Of a stretch of DNA of 64,000 nucleotides, positions 25,906 through 34,486 are shown in pieces (position 1 is the stretch's first letter; each line of letters begins with the position of its first letter). The stretch comes from Streptomyces sp. DG2A-72. Its GTDB lineage: Bacteria > Actinomycetota > Actinomycetes > Streptomycetales > Streptomycetaceae. The notes below the pieces were generated by a model. That model saw only the letters and a program-made list of their open reading frames with translations. It was not told the origin of the DNA and made no database searches. The DNA lies in the NCBI RefSeq assembly GCF_030499575.1, contig NZ_JASTLC010000001.1, positions 7,216,001-7,280,000 of the forward strand. The letters run 5' to 3'. The translations under genes and the position numbers were made by a program.

Positions 25906-27138
25906 TCAGCGGGAGTGCAGAGTGCGCATGTGTTGGACGAACTCGCGCGCCTCTCGATCGCCGACGTACTGCTGGGTGAGGACTGCGCTGAGATCACTGG
26001 CCACCATCATCAGCGAAGGCAGGGACTGCCGGTCACCTTGGAGGGCCTGCGCGCCGTAAGCGAGGGCGGCTCCGAGGTCACCGCCTCGGGCAGCGACTAC
26101 GCCCAGGGTGATCCGGGCCTCGGCGTTGCGCATGGGTGAACGCTCCGTACCGTCGAAGTCCATGCCAGTTCGAAGGACTTCGCGGGCCAGGTTCTCGGAG
26201 AGCTGGTTGTCGCCGACCTTGCGATAGCAGTCCATGGAGTAGAAGTCCCACTTGCCAGGGTCCACCACGAAGTGATTCTGCACGTTCTCCGGGTAAGGCA
26301 GAGCCTCCAGGAGGCGGCGCCCGGCGTCGAGGGCAACCTCCGTCTGCCGCCGGTCCCCAACCCTCGCCCAGGCCTTGGCTTTCTGAGCCAGCAACTGCAC
26401 TGCTACGGACTGGTTGGGGGCTATGGCGAGCCCGTCGTCGGCCGCGGCGAGGACGCCGCGCATGTCTCCGTTCGTGAGTGCGAACCAGGCGCGTATCTCG
26501 TGCGCCCACCCTTGAATTCCTGAGTGGCCGACCTCGCGCCCGATCGACAGTGCGGCCTGCCGAGTGGCCTCCGCGTGGGTGCGGGTTGCACCTCCGTTGT
26601 CGTACTCGACGCAGCCCACAAGCAAGGTGAGCATGCCTGCAAGGGCGAGGACGTCTCGGTGCTGTCCGAGTGTGAGGCGCTGGGGCTGCATGCCGACGAC
26701 TCGGTGGAGCCAGGCTCTGCCCTCGACCAGCAGCTGGTCGCCGGGCATGTAGGCGTACTCCGAGCAGAGCCGGTCCACGGTGATACGGAGCGCATCCAAG
26801 GTGGCCTCGTCGACGTCTGAGGCGCGCAGCCGGGCGACGATCTCTACGGTGTCCATGCCGGAGACGTCCCGCACCTCCGCATTCCCGTCCCGGCGATGGT
26901 CTACCGGGAAGAACGCGTGGGTCGTTGTGCCGAAGACGGCCGCGATCAGCGCCTTATGGTCCCGGGGCTCGACTGCCCCGGACTCCCAGCGGCGCCAGGA
27001 TCGCGCGAGCGTCCGCTCATCGGGCAGATCGTGGCTTGAGTGGGCGCGCATGGCACGGGCTGCATCGAGGGGACTCCAGCTGCGGGCGGCGCGCTCGGAC
27101 TCCATGCGCCTTGACCAGACGGGGCGGTCGTCGATCAT
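25906..27138 (-). CDS. HTH regulator with TPR-like region
   Basis: A 410-residue protein. The N-terminal 75 residues form an HTH-like domain (DERTLARSWRRWESGAVEP), as in Streptomyces XRE/TPR regulators. The rest is helical repeats (for example NGDMRGVLAAADDGLAIAP). The ATG follows a GGAGGG ribosome site. It is divergent from paralogue C and may control it or the pentapeptide locus. Confidence 0.78.
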   Translation of the reverse strand: MIDDRPVWSRRMESERAARSWSPLDAARAMRAHSSHDLPDERTLARSWRRWESGAVEPRDHKALIAAVFGTTTHAFFPVDHRRDGNAEVRDVSGMDTVEIVARLRASDVDEATLDALRITVDRLCSEYAYMPGDQLLVEGRAWLHRVVGMQPQRLTLGQHRDVLALAGMLTLLVGCVEYDNGGATRTHAEATRQAALSIGREVGHSGIQGWAHEIRAWFALTNGDMRGVLAAADDGLAIAPNQSVAVQLLAQKAKAWARVGDRRQTEVALDAGRRLLEALPYPENVQNHFVVDPGKWDFYSMDCYRKVGDNQLSENLAREVLRTGMDFDGTERSPMRNAEARITLGVVAARGGDLGAALAYGAQALQGDRQSLPSLMMVASDLSAVLTQQYVGDREAREFVQHMRTLHSR

Positions 27139-27391
27139 GCCGTGCCCTCCATCTCATCCGTCTGGCGGTCTCTACGAGACGAGTCTTGCACGCAGAATCG
27201 CCCCCCGCGGGCGGACAGCGGGGACATCGTAGGGGCGCTTGAAGTGACCCCCATGTCCACCCTTTCGACGGTAACCGTCCGCATACAGAGTGTCGATCGC
27301 GTGGTGGCGTTGGGGCTCTATGGCGTTGGTCGCCGAGGGGCCTGGGTGGAATGAGCGGCACAGCGGCATCCATGGGTGCGGACAAATCAGC

Positions 27392-27853
27392 ATGACCGAC
27401 GGCGACGAGGGGATAGCGGTGCTGAAAGAGGGCTATGCCGGGGCGAGTGCGATCACCGAACGCTACCGCCGCTGTTCTCGGTGCGGCTGCCGCCTCAGCC
27501 GCTACAACAGTGATTCACGCTGCGGTGGATGTCAGCGAGTCCCCGCGGGTTTACCCCCGAGGCAACCGCGAGTGTTGCCCGAGGTGTGGGCGGATGCGGG
27601 TGTTCAGGCGGCGCTTGCCGCCAGAGACTTCGGGAGGCTGTGCACTCTGGTACGGGAAGCCAGCGGCCTACGTCAAGATGACATGGTCACGCTGACCGGG
27701 CTGAGTCAGCCGTTCCTGTCGATGCTGGAAACGGGTGCGCGCCGTCTGACGAACATCGACAAGATCATCATTCTCCTCGATGGGCTGGGTACGCCAGCCG
27801 AACTCACCGGTCCGATGCTGCGCTCCTCGGCTGCAGAACCAGATGACTACTAG
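27392..27853 (+). CDS. Zinc-ribbon/HTH regulator (paralogue C)
   Basis: A 153-residue protein: Cys4 ribbon (CSRCGCRLSRYNS, then CGGC), a linker with VWADAGVQAALAARDFGRL, HTH (LRQDDMVTLTGLSQPFLSML) and the tail LTGPMLR. It is the most compact member of the family. ATG at 27392 is the most plausible start, although the frame is open to 27290 and no strong ribosome site is seen. It lies 41 bp before operator copy 3 and about 0.45 kb before the MSYDH pentapeptide gene, so it is a good candidate regulator of that locus. Confidence 0.78.
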   Translation: MTDGDEGIAVLKEGYAGASAITERYRRCSRCGCRLSRYNSDSRCGGCQRVPAGLPPRQPRVLPEVWADAGVQAALAARDFGRLCTLVREASGLRQDDMVTLTGLSQPFLSMLETGARRLTNIDKIIILLDGLGTPAELTGPMLRSSAAEPDDY

Positions 27854-27893
27854 ACATGCGGAACAACGCTGATCACGCGGCGCGCCGTCGAGT

Positions 27894-27921
27894 ATCACCC
27901 CCGTGATATCACCGCCGAGAT
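27894..27921. promoter_or_regulatory. Tandem-dyad operator, copy 3
   Basis: ATCACCCCCGTGAT directly followed by ATCACCGCCGAGAT, with the core GTGATATCAC at 27903-27912. It lies between the end of regulator C and the pentapeptide gene, 382 bp upstream of the latter. The stretch 27922-28302 has no other convincing gene and is probably a long leader. Confidence 0.72.
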
Positions 27922-28302
27922 GTGCCCTTCCGGTGATTCCAGAGCACCCTCAAGTACAGGGCAACACGTCAGCGGGTGCCAGCACGTCAGCCGGGGCTCG
28001 CGTGCGTCCGGGCCTACAACGACTGGATGGTTGAGGCGCCGTGCGGCGACAGCGGAGGCGAGCTGGGCCGGCGGCAGACCTGATCCGGTTGTTCGTGCCG
28101 CCGCGCTGGCCGACACCGCCCGCACCGACACCCTCCGTTGGGGCAGAAGGAGCTGGGCCCAGCTGTGCATTACCACAGCAGACCAGCTTATGAACCGCGC
28201 GCCCACTCAGGACTCCGGCCCCGTCCAGGGGGCCGGACGCCCGGGGATGCCTCGGGCCCGTTGCACCGCCGCCAACCGGCAACAAGGAGAAGGAGGACGG
28301 CC

Positions 28303-28320
28303 ATGTCGTACGACCACTGA
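28303..28320 (+). CDS. Five-codon gene MSYDH, candidate biarylitide-like precursor
   Basis: ATG-TCG-TAC-GAC-CAC-TGA encodes Met-Ser-Tyr-Asp-His. A near-perfect Shine-Dalgarno (AAGGAGG, 28290-28296) ends six bases before the ATG. The stop is 80 bp before a cytochrome P450 gene. Known biarylitide precursors are pentapeptides of the form M-x-Y-x-H, whose P450 cross-links Tyr3 to His5; this peptide has the same Tyr3/His5 spacing. The same frame is open upstream, from GTG at 28165 (51 residues) or TTG at 28138. A longer precursor with a C-terminal YDH core is therefore the alternative, but those starts lack a well-placed ribosome site. Confidence 0.75.
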   Translation: MSYDH

Positions 28321-28333
28321 TCCCCAGCGTCGG

Positions 28334-28361
28334 GCCGGGGCCGGCACCCACTGGCCCCGGC
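28334..28361 (+). terminator. Hairpin between pentapeptide and P450 genes
   Basis: A perfect 9-bp stem, GCCGGGGCC with GGCCCCGGC, and a 10-nt loop begin 13 bases after the pentapeptide stop. There is no clean U-tract. It may attenuate transcription or stabilise the upstream message, so that precursor is made in excess of enzyme, as in many RiPP operons. Confidence 0.6.
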
Positions 28362-28400
28362 TTGCTTTGGACACTCCGCCCTGATTCGCGAGGAGAGCCC

Positions 28401-29594
28401 ATGCCACCCTCGATCCCCATACTCACGTATGACCCCCTGGATCCGGCGACGCTCGCCGACCCCTACCCGCATCTTGCCGCGCTGCGGGAGACCACGCCGG
28501 TGTTCTGGCATGAGGGCATGCGGTCCTGGGCCCTGACCCGGTACGCGGATTGTGTCGCCGTGCTCCGCGACCACACCCGGTTCGCCCGCGACCGGCGGCG
28601 TGCGGGCGCCGAGGTGCCGGAGCCGTCCTTGAGCGTGCAGTCGCTGGACCCGCCACAACAGGCGCCGGTGCGCTCACTGTTCATGAACGCGCTGCGAGCC
28701 CAGGACCTCGATGCCATCGAGGTGCGTGCCCGACAACTGCTGGCCGCCCGGTTCGACCAGCTCTCCGGCCGCGCGGAGTTTGACGTGATGGCGGAGGTCG
28801 CGGCGCCACTGTCGGTGGCAGTCATCTCGGACCTGCTGGGCGTCGACGAGCCCGATCACGGCTCCTTCGCCCAGCTGTCGGACGCCATCATGAGGAGCAT
28901 GGACGGCGGCCTCGATCCATCCGTCGTCGAGCCGGGTCGGATCGCCCGGCAGGAGCTGAGCGAGCTGGTGGAGTCGTGGTTCCTCACCAGCGGCCGACCT
29001 GGGCTGTTATCGCACGTCCGCGAGCACGCCCGCCATGCCACCGATGCCGGCCTCGACCGTTTCGTACGCAATACCGCCCGGGTGATGTTCCAGGGCGGCT
29101 ACAGCACGATGGTCGTGGCCATCGGCAACGTCGTGCACTCTCTGCTGCAGAACCCCCACGCCCTTCAGCGAATGCGTGATCAGGTCCTGCTCCGCAGCGG
29201 CGTCGACGAACTCATTCGCTACGACGGGCCGGTGCAGGGCACGAGCCGGATCGCAACCGAGACCTGCCATATCGGCGGCGTCACGGTGACGGCGGGCGAG
29301 ACCGTGACGGTCCTGTTCGTCGCTGCCAACCACGACCCGGCCCAGTTCCCCGACCCCAGCCGGCTGCTGCTGGACCGTTCGCCGAACCGCCACCTCGGCT
29401 ACGGCTGGGGCACCCACGCCTGCATCGGCACAGTGCCCGCCCAGACGGCCCTGCGCGCCCTGGTGTCCAGCCTGCTGGAGCACCCGGCGCCCCTGAAAGC
29501 GGCTGGTGAGCCGCAGCGCCGCCGCACCGCGACCATGCGCGCCTTCGACGCACTGCCCGCCGCCTTCCGCCCCGAGATGGGAGTACACAATTGA
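28401..29594 (+). CDS. Cytochrome P450, candidate peptide cross-linking enzyme
   Basis: A 397-residue bacterial class I P450. The K-helix ExxR is ELIR near residue 270, and the haem loop is GYGWGTHACIG with Cys341 as iron ligand (Tyr replaces the usual Phe). The I-helix reads GGYSTMVVAIG, lacking the normal acid-Thr pair, a change known in P450s doing coupling rather than hydroxylation. ATG at 28401 follows GAGGAG. Given the MSYDH gene upstream, the inferred job is Tyr-His coupling; nitration or hydroxylation of Tyr are alternatives. Redox partners are not encoded here. Confidence 0.9.
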   Translation: MPPSIPILTYDPLDPATLADPYPHLAALRETTPVFWHEGMRSWALTRYADCVAVLRDHTRFARDRRRAGAEVPEPSLSVQSLDPPQQAPVRSLFMNALRAQDLDAIEVRARQLLAARFDQLSGRAEFDVMAEVAAPLSVAVISDLLGVDEPDHGSFAQLSDAIMRSMDGGLDPSVVEPGRIARQELSELVESWFLTSGRPGLLSHVREHARHATDAGLDRFVRNTARVMFQGGYSTMVVAIGNVVHSLLQNPHALQRMRDQVLLRSGVDELIRYDGPVQGTSRIATETCHIGGVTVTAGETVTVLFVAANHDPAQFPDPSRLLLDRSPNRHLGYGWGTHACIGTVPAQTALRALVSSLLEHPAPLKAAGEPQRRRTATMRAFDALPAAFRPEMGVHN

Positions 29595-30988
29595 GGATCC
29601 TGATCGGCAATCACATCGACCCCGCCATCCGCGACCGCGGCGACCTGCGGGCCTGGACACAGCGTGTGCTGTGGTTCGCCCGCGCAGGCGACGTGGTTGT
29701 GCTGTGCGACGGGCCCGACCCTCAGTTCCTCACCTACCAGGCCTCGTTCACGGGCGTGGACCCGGCCAGCCTGCATATCGTGGTGCCTCCGGTCGGCCGC
29801 CACGGCGGCCGTCTGATGGACCCCGAGAGCCTCACCAGTGACAAATTCGTCCGTACCGTCCGCGACGTACTCGGCGAGCGCGGGCTGGACGGCGTCGAGG
29901 AGGTCTTCGCTCTGTGGCCATCGGCGCACGTGGCCCGTTTTGCCGCCGCGCTGGGCATCAGGGACCGGTTCCCAGGGGCGGACTTCTTCGCTCAGGGCGG
30001 TGGGGAGCTGGGCAACAACAAGGCGACCTTCCGGGCCCTCGCGGCCGGAGCCGGGGTACCGATCCCCGCCGGAGCCGTTGCCCGCAGCGAACGCGAGGCC
30101 ATCGACGCCACCACCACTCTGCTGGACGAGGTCGGCGCGATCATGGTCAAGCAGGCTCACAACGGGGCGGGTGTGGGCAACCAGCTCGTGGTGCGCGATG
30201 CCTCCCTCGCGTCCGACCACGTCGGCGCGCGCCACCTCCACCACCTCGACAGCGGGGGCAGGGAGGCGATCGAGGCGTACTGGAAGGAACGCTGGGACTG
30301 GGCTTCAGCATCCGGCCGGTTCCCAGCCGTCATTGAGGAGTTCGTCCCTGACGCGGAGTCCGTGTACTCCGAGCACTACGCCGCCGACGACGGAACGCGG
30401 CCGACGGAGATGGGGACGCTGCAGTACGTCGGGCGGCGCCTGAGCCACCAGATCGTGCCCCTGCGCGGGGTGGACGAGAACGTCCGTTTGCAACTGTTGG
30501 AGGGCGGGACACGGCTGGCGGAGGCTTACCGGACGCTCGGCTATCGCGGGCACCTGAGCGCGGACGCGATCGCCTCGCCGGACGGGCGGGTGGTGTTCAC
30601 CGAGGTCAACGCTCAGGTCTCGGGAAGCCTGCACATCTACCAGGCCATCGCCCACCACATCGTCGATACCGCAGCTGCCCCCGAGCGGTCGGTGGTGGAG
30701 TATCACGTCCACCCGACTTGGGCAGTCCCCGACTTCGACGCCTTTCTCGAGGCCGCCCATGAGCTCGGCTGCGGCTACGACCCGGCCACGCGCACCGGCG
30801 TCATCGTCTCCATGCCGGTGATCCCCATCGAACCCGGGCGCGCCCAGTTCGTGTTCTGCCTCGCCTACGCCACCGATGCCGATCGCCAGGCGGTGTGGGA
30901 CGCGCTCGACCAGCGGTTCGCGGCCGTGCCTGCGGACACGTACGCCGCGAGTGACCACGTCGGCGTACCGGCCCGGTCCCGCTGCTGA
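29591..30988 (+). CDS. ATP-grasp peptide ligase, PGM1-like
   Basis: A 465-residue protein with a pre-ATP-grasp N-terminal domain, then the ATP-grasp fold (IMVKQAHNGAGVGNQLVV for the nucleotide loop, VVFTEVNAQVSGSLHIY for the metal-binding Glu/Asn). A C-terminal domain (CGYDPATRTGVIVSMPVI) follows. This layout resembles PGM1 of pheganomycin, which ligates a non-proteinogenic guanidino acid to a ribosomal peptide. It starts with TTG overlapping the P450 stop. The likely role is forming an amide bond to the N-terminus of the processed peptide. Confidence 0.82.
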   Translation: MRILIGNHIDPAIRDRGDLRAWTQRVLWFARAGDVVVLCDGPDPQFLTYQASFTGVDPASLHIVVPPVGRHGGRLMDPESLTSDKFVRTVRDVLGERGLDGVEEVFALWPSAHVARFAAALGIRDRFPGADFFAQGGGELGNNKATFRALAAGAGVPIPAGAVARSEREAIDATTTLLDEVGAIMVKQAHNGAGVGNQLVVRDASLASDHVGARHLHHLDSGGREAIEAYWKERWDWASASGRFPAVIEEFVPDAESVYSEHYAADDGTRPTEMGTLQYVGRRLSHQIVPLRGVDENVRLQLLEGGTRLAEAYRTLGYRGHLSADAIASPDGRVVFTEVNAQVSGSLHIYQAIAHHIVDTAAAPERSVVEYHVHPTWAVPDFDAFLEAAHELGCGYDPATRTGVIVSMPVIPIEPGRAQFVFCLAYATDADRQAVWDALDQRFAAVPADTYAASDHVGVPARSRC

Positions 30989-31011
30989 TCCCGGACCTGG
31001 AGAGGGAATCC

Positions 31012-31986
31012 GTGATGAGCACACCCGAACGCACCCAGCCCGCACCGCTCGTCGAGGCGGCTCGGCTCGCCTGTTCGTTCGACGCCGACCGTCTCCAAAG
31101 TGAGCTGGCCAAGGTCAGCGGCCACCGCTGGAAGCCTCAGCGCATCCACGCCCCCGGCGGAAGCATCGGCCAGACGGCCGCCATCGACTGGCGGGTGCTG
31201 CCGCTGCGCAGCCCTGGCGGCGACCCGGACCGCACCGACCCCGGCGGCCCCGGCCCGGTCGACTTCGCGCCCACCGTCTGGATGGAGCGGCTGCCGTATC
31301 TGCGCGAGCTACTCGATGGAATTCCGGCGCCGCTGAACGCCGTACGGCTGATGGCGCTCGGCCCGGGAGCCGCCTCCCGGCCCCACCGCGATCCGAAGTA
31401 CGCCCTGCACCGCGGCTTCATGCGCCTGCACATCCCGCTCGTCACCCACCCCGGCGCGGTCCTCGTCCTCGATGGCGTGGAGCACTGCTGGCAGCCGGGC
31501 GAGTTCTGGTACGGGGACTTTTCCCGGGAGCACCTCGTGCGCAACACGGGGCCGGCGACCCGGGTGCACGCAGTCATCGACGCCCTGCTCACCCGCGAGT
31601 TGGCCGAGCTGTTCCCTGTCGATTGGCAGATCGCCCTCGCCCGTGCCGGCGTGCTGTTCAACCAGCCCGCCCCTGCAGCCGCGGCCTGCCCCATCGCTCT
31701 CCCATACCCCGCCAGCCTTCCGAGCGGTCTCACCGACTTCGATCACGACCAGCCGCTGGACGGTCCCCTTCAGCCCGTCCAGCTAAGTGAGGCTGACGGA
31801 CATCTCAGCCTTACCACCGCCGACCGGGCCTTCGCCCTTGTCCCAGTCGGACAGAGCGAGTTCCGCTTCGCCGGGTGGAGTGAGCAGCGCACCCTCCAGC
31901 TCACCGACGACGGCGTGGTGCTGCGTGCCCGCCACGGCCGCCAGCTCACTGAACGCCGCCTGCCGGCCGCGGCGAGAACCCGGTGA
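31012..31986 (+). CDS. Aspartyl/asparaginyl beta-hydroxylase-domain oxygenase
   Basis: A 324-residue non-haem iron oxygenase. RLMALGPGAASRPHRDPKY contains the HxD-type ligands around residue 125. FWYGDFSREHLVRNTG and RVHAVIDA supply the distal His region, the Asp/Arg-hydroxylase pattern. A C-terminal extension of about 120 residues is of unknown role. GTG (31012) and ATG (31015) starts are both possible after GGAGAGG. The pentapeptide contains an Asp between Tyr and His, so beta-hydroxylation of that residue is an obvious possibility; a free amino acid is the alternative. Confidence 0.82.
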   Translation: MMSTPERTQPAPLVEAARLACSFDADRLQSELAKVSGHRWKPQRIHAPGGSIGQTAAIDWRVLPLRSPGGDPDRTDPGGPGPVDFAPTVWMERLPYLRELLDGIPAPLNAVRLMALGPGAASRPHRDPKYALHRGFMRLHIPLVTHPGAVLVLDGVEHCWQPGEFWYGDFSREHLVRNTGPATRVHAVIDALLTRELAELFPVDWQIALARAGVLFNQPAPAAAACPIALPYPASLPSGLTDFDHDQPLDGPLQPVQLSEADGHLSLTTADRAFALVPVGQSEFRFAGWSEQRTLQLTDDGVVLRARHGRQLTERRLPAAARTR

Positions 31987-33173
31987 CCGCCCTGCCGAAT
32001 CCCGTCCCGTCGCAGATGAGGAACCCCATGCAGCTGACCAGCTACGACGACTTCACGACCCTGCGCGAGATCATCGTCGGCTCCGCCGAGAACTACCTGT
32101 CCCACGAGCGTGACGTCACCTTCGAGCTGTTCCACCACGAGAACCTGACCGGCTTCCGCTCCGACTGGGCCTACCCCCGCCTGGCCGCCGCAGGCGGCGG
32201 CACGGCGCAGAACTGGAGCGTCAAGCGGCGCTTCACCGAGGAACTCCACCAGGACGTCGAGGCCCTGGCCGCGACGCTCGCCGGTCTCGGCGTTACCGTG
32301 CACCGGCCTCTGCCGCTGCCGCCGGACGCTGCGCCCATCGCCGGGCTGGGCTGGCAGGCCGCTCCCACTCCGGCCCTGAACATCCGCGACAACACGTTGA
32401 TCCTCGGCGACGAGATCATCGAGACGCCGCCGGCGATCCGCTCCCGCTACCTGGAGACCCGCCTCCTGGCCCCGGTTTTCCGCCGCTACTACGAGGCAGG
32501 TGCCCGGTGGACGACGATGCCACGCCCCACCCTCACCGATCTCTCCTTCGACCTGTCCTACGCCAGGGATGCCGCGACAACTCTGGGTGGCCCCACCGAG
32601 CCGGTCGCCGACCCACAGCCGAGCCCGTACGATGTCGGCTTCGAGATGATGCTCGACGGCGCCCAGATCCTTCGCCTGGGCCGCGACCTGGTGGTCAACA
32701 TCGCCCAAGACAACCACCGCCAGGGCGTGGACTGGTTGGAGCGGCACCTCGGCGACCGATACCGCATCCATCGGGTGCACCGGATGGCCGACAACCACAT
32801 CGATTCCATGCTGCTGGCGCTGCGACCTGGGGTGTTCCTCGCCCGGCACGACGGCATCCGCGACCTGCTGCCCGGGGCCCTGCAGGCGTGGAAGTTCATC
32901 GTCCCGCCCGAGCCCGACCCGGGGGCGTTCCCCGCCTACGACGACGCCGACCTGGTCCTCACCAGCCCGTACATCGACCTCAACGTCCTGTCTCTCGACG
33001 AAGAAACGGTGCTCGTCAACGAAGACTGCACTGGTCTGATCAAAACCCTCGAAACCGAGGGTTTCACCGTAGTGCCCGTACGGCACCGGCACCGGCGGCT
33101 GTTCGGCGGCGGCTTCCACTGCTTCACCCTCGACACGGTCCGTGAAGGCGCCTGCCTGGACTACCTGTCGTGA
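31983..33173 (+). CDS. Amidinotransferase (glycine/inosamine amidinotransferase family)
   Basis: A 396-residue enzyme of the AGAT/StrB1 family. The catalytic Asp lies in FEMMLDGAQILRLGRD, the His/Asp pair in MADNHIDS, and the nucleophile Cys380 in GGGFHCFTLD. It should move the amidino group of arginine onto an amine to make a guanidine. GTG at 31983 overlaps the previous stop; ATG at 32028, with GAGGA upstream, is an equally good start. In this operon it would make a guanidino acid for the ATP-grasp ligases, as in pheganomycin- and resorcinomycin-type pathways. Confidence 0.9.
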   Translation: MTALPNPVPSQMRNPMQLTSYDDFTTLREIIVGSAENYLSHERDVTFELFHHENLTGFRSDWAYPRLAAAGGGTAQNWSVKRRFTEELHQDVEALAATLAGLGVTVHRPLPLPPDAAPIAGLGWQAAPTPALNIRDNTLILGDEIIETPPAIRSRYLETRLLAPVFRRYYEAGARWTTMPRPTLTDLSFDLSYARDAATTLGGPTEPVADPQPSPYDVGFEMMLDGAQILRLGRDLVVNIAQDNHRQGVDWLERHLGDRYRIHRVHRMADNHIDSMLLALRPGVFLARHDGIRDLLPGALQAWKFIVPPEPDPGAFPAYDDADLVLTSPYIDLNVLSLDEETVLVNEDCTGLIKTLETEGFTVVPVRHRHRRLFGGGFHCFTLDTVREGACLDYLS

Positions 33174-34486
33174 GACCGCCCTGCGTCCTGTTGCTGGAGG
33201 CGGCCGGCCCCGAGTCCGGCGCGATCGCAGCGACAGCAGCCGCCTCCGGCTACCAGGTCCATGCCGTCACCGATCTGGCCACGCATGCCACCTACAGCGC
33301 CGACCTCCAACAGGTGCTGTCCGGCTGCCTGCTCACTGACTTCTCCCAGCCCGAGATGGCCCTGAAGGACATCGTGGGCTACGCCCGCCGGATCGGCGCC
33401 GATGCCGTGGCCACCACCAACGAGTACCTCACCGAACTGCTCGCTCAGGCGTGCGCCGCCCTCGACCTGCCAGGCAACGACCCGGGCCGCGCGGCTGCCG
33501 CCCGCAACAAGGCGGACATGGCCGAGGCATTCGCCCGCCACGGCGTCACCGCGCCCCGCACCCGCATCATCGACGACGCTGACGAGTTGCTGCGCCGGTG
33601 CGCGGCCGGGCAGATCACCTTCCCGTCCGTCATCAAGCCCGCCGACGGCGCGGGCTCCGCCGGAGTCACCGTCGTGACCGACCCTGGCCGTGCGGCCGAC
33701 GCCTGGCGGGCGGCGGGCGCCCCGCGCGGCATGTATGGCATGCCGCGCGATCCACGCGTCCTAGTCCAGGACTACGCCAACGGCACCGAGTACAGCGTCG
33801 AATCACTCACCCACCACGGCCGGACGACGCATCTGTGTGCCACACGCAAGACGCTCACCCCCGGCGCGCACCGGGTTGAGGTCGGTCACAGCCTGCCCGC
33901 CGCTCTACCGCCGGGCGCCGAGCGGCCCGTGCAGCAGGAGGTGGAGCGCGCGATCGCCGCGGTGGGGATCCGCAACGGGGCCTCCCATACGGAGGTGATC
34001 GTCACCGATGACGGCCGCTGCACGGTCATCGAGATCGGTGCCCGACTCGGCGCCGGACACATCGGTGTTCTCCTTCAGCACGCGCTGGGCATCGATCCGT
34101 GGGCGGCGCTCCTCGACACCGCCCTTGGCCGCCCCGCCGACCTGACTCCAGCCCGCCACGAGCACGCCACCGTACGTTTCCTGACCAGCCCGCGCGCCGG
34201 CCGCCTGGTCGCGGTGATCGGCCTGCCGCAGGCGGGCCCCGGCGTGCCCTCGGTCCGGCTGCGCACAGCCGTCGGCGAGACCGTTGGGCAGGCACAGGCC
34301 AACCGCGGACGCCTCGGCCACCTCATCGTCACCGGCCCGGACGCCGCCACCGTAGAGCGCCAAGCCGAGCGACTGCTCTCCCAGATCACCATCGTGGTCA
34401 CCCCGGGAACCCCGGCGCAGACCACACTGGACCGCCCGCCGCAGCCGAGCCGGGACCCGGGAAGGGACGTAAAGCGTGCACCGTGA
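33170..34486 (+). CDS. ATP-grasp ligase (amino-acid/dipeptide ligase type)
   Basis: A 438-residue ATP-grasp of the biotin-carboxylase/L-amino-acid ligase type. It shows FPSVIKPADGAGSAGVTVV (ATP loop), LVQDYANGTEYSVES, and CTVIEIGARLGAGHI (metal-binding Glu and Arg/Gly). GTG at 33170 overlaps the amidinotransferase stop by GTGA. It differs from the PGM1-like enzyme, so two separate amide bonds may be formed in this pathway. The substrate cannot be read from sequence. Confidence 0.87.
   Translation: MRPPCVLLLEAAGPESGAIAATAAASGYQVHAVTDLATHATYSADLQQVLSGCLLTDFSQPEMALKDIVGYARRIGADAVATTNEYLTELLAQACAALDLPGNDPGRAAAARNKADMAEAFARHGVTAPRTRIIDDADELLRRCAAGQITFPSVIKPADGAGSAGVTVVTDPGRAADAWRAAGAPRGMYGMPRDPRVLVQDYANGTEYSVESLTHHGRTTHLCATRKTLTPGAHRVEVGHSLPAALPPGAERPVQQEVERAIAAVGIRNGASHTEVIVTDDGRCTVIEIGARLGAGHIGVLLQHALGIDPWAALLDTALGRPADLTPARHEHATVRFLTSPRAGRLVAVIGLPQAGPGVPSVRLRTAVGETVGQAQANRGRLGHLIVTGPDAATVERQAERLLSQITIVVTPGTPAQTTLDRPPQPSRDPGRDVKRAP

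Noticed and set aside
28138..28302. Longer frame (TTG 28138 or GTG 28165) ending in MSYDH
   Set aside because: Not excluded, but these starts lack a well-spaced ribosome site and the frame's RRRRT stretch is just the translated Shine-Dalgarno. The pentapeptide is preferred.
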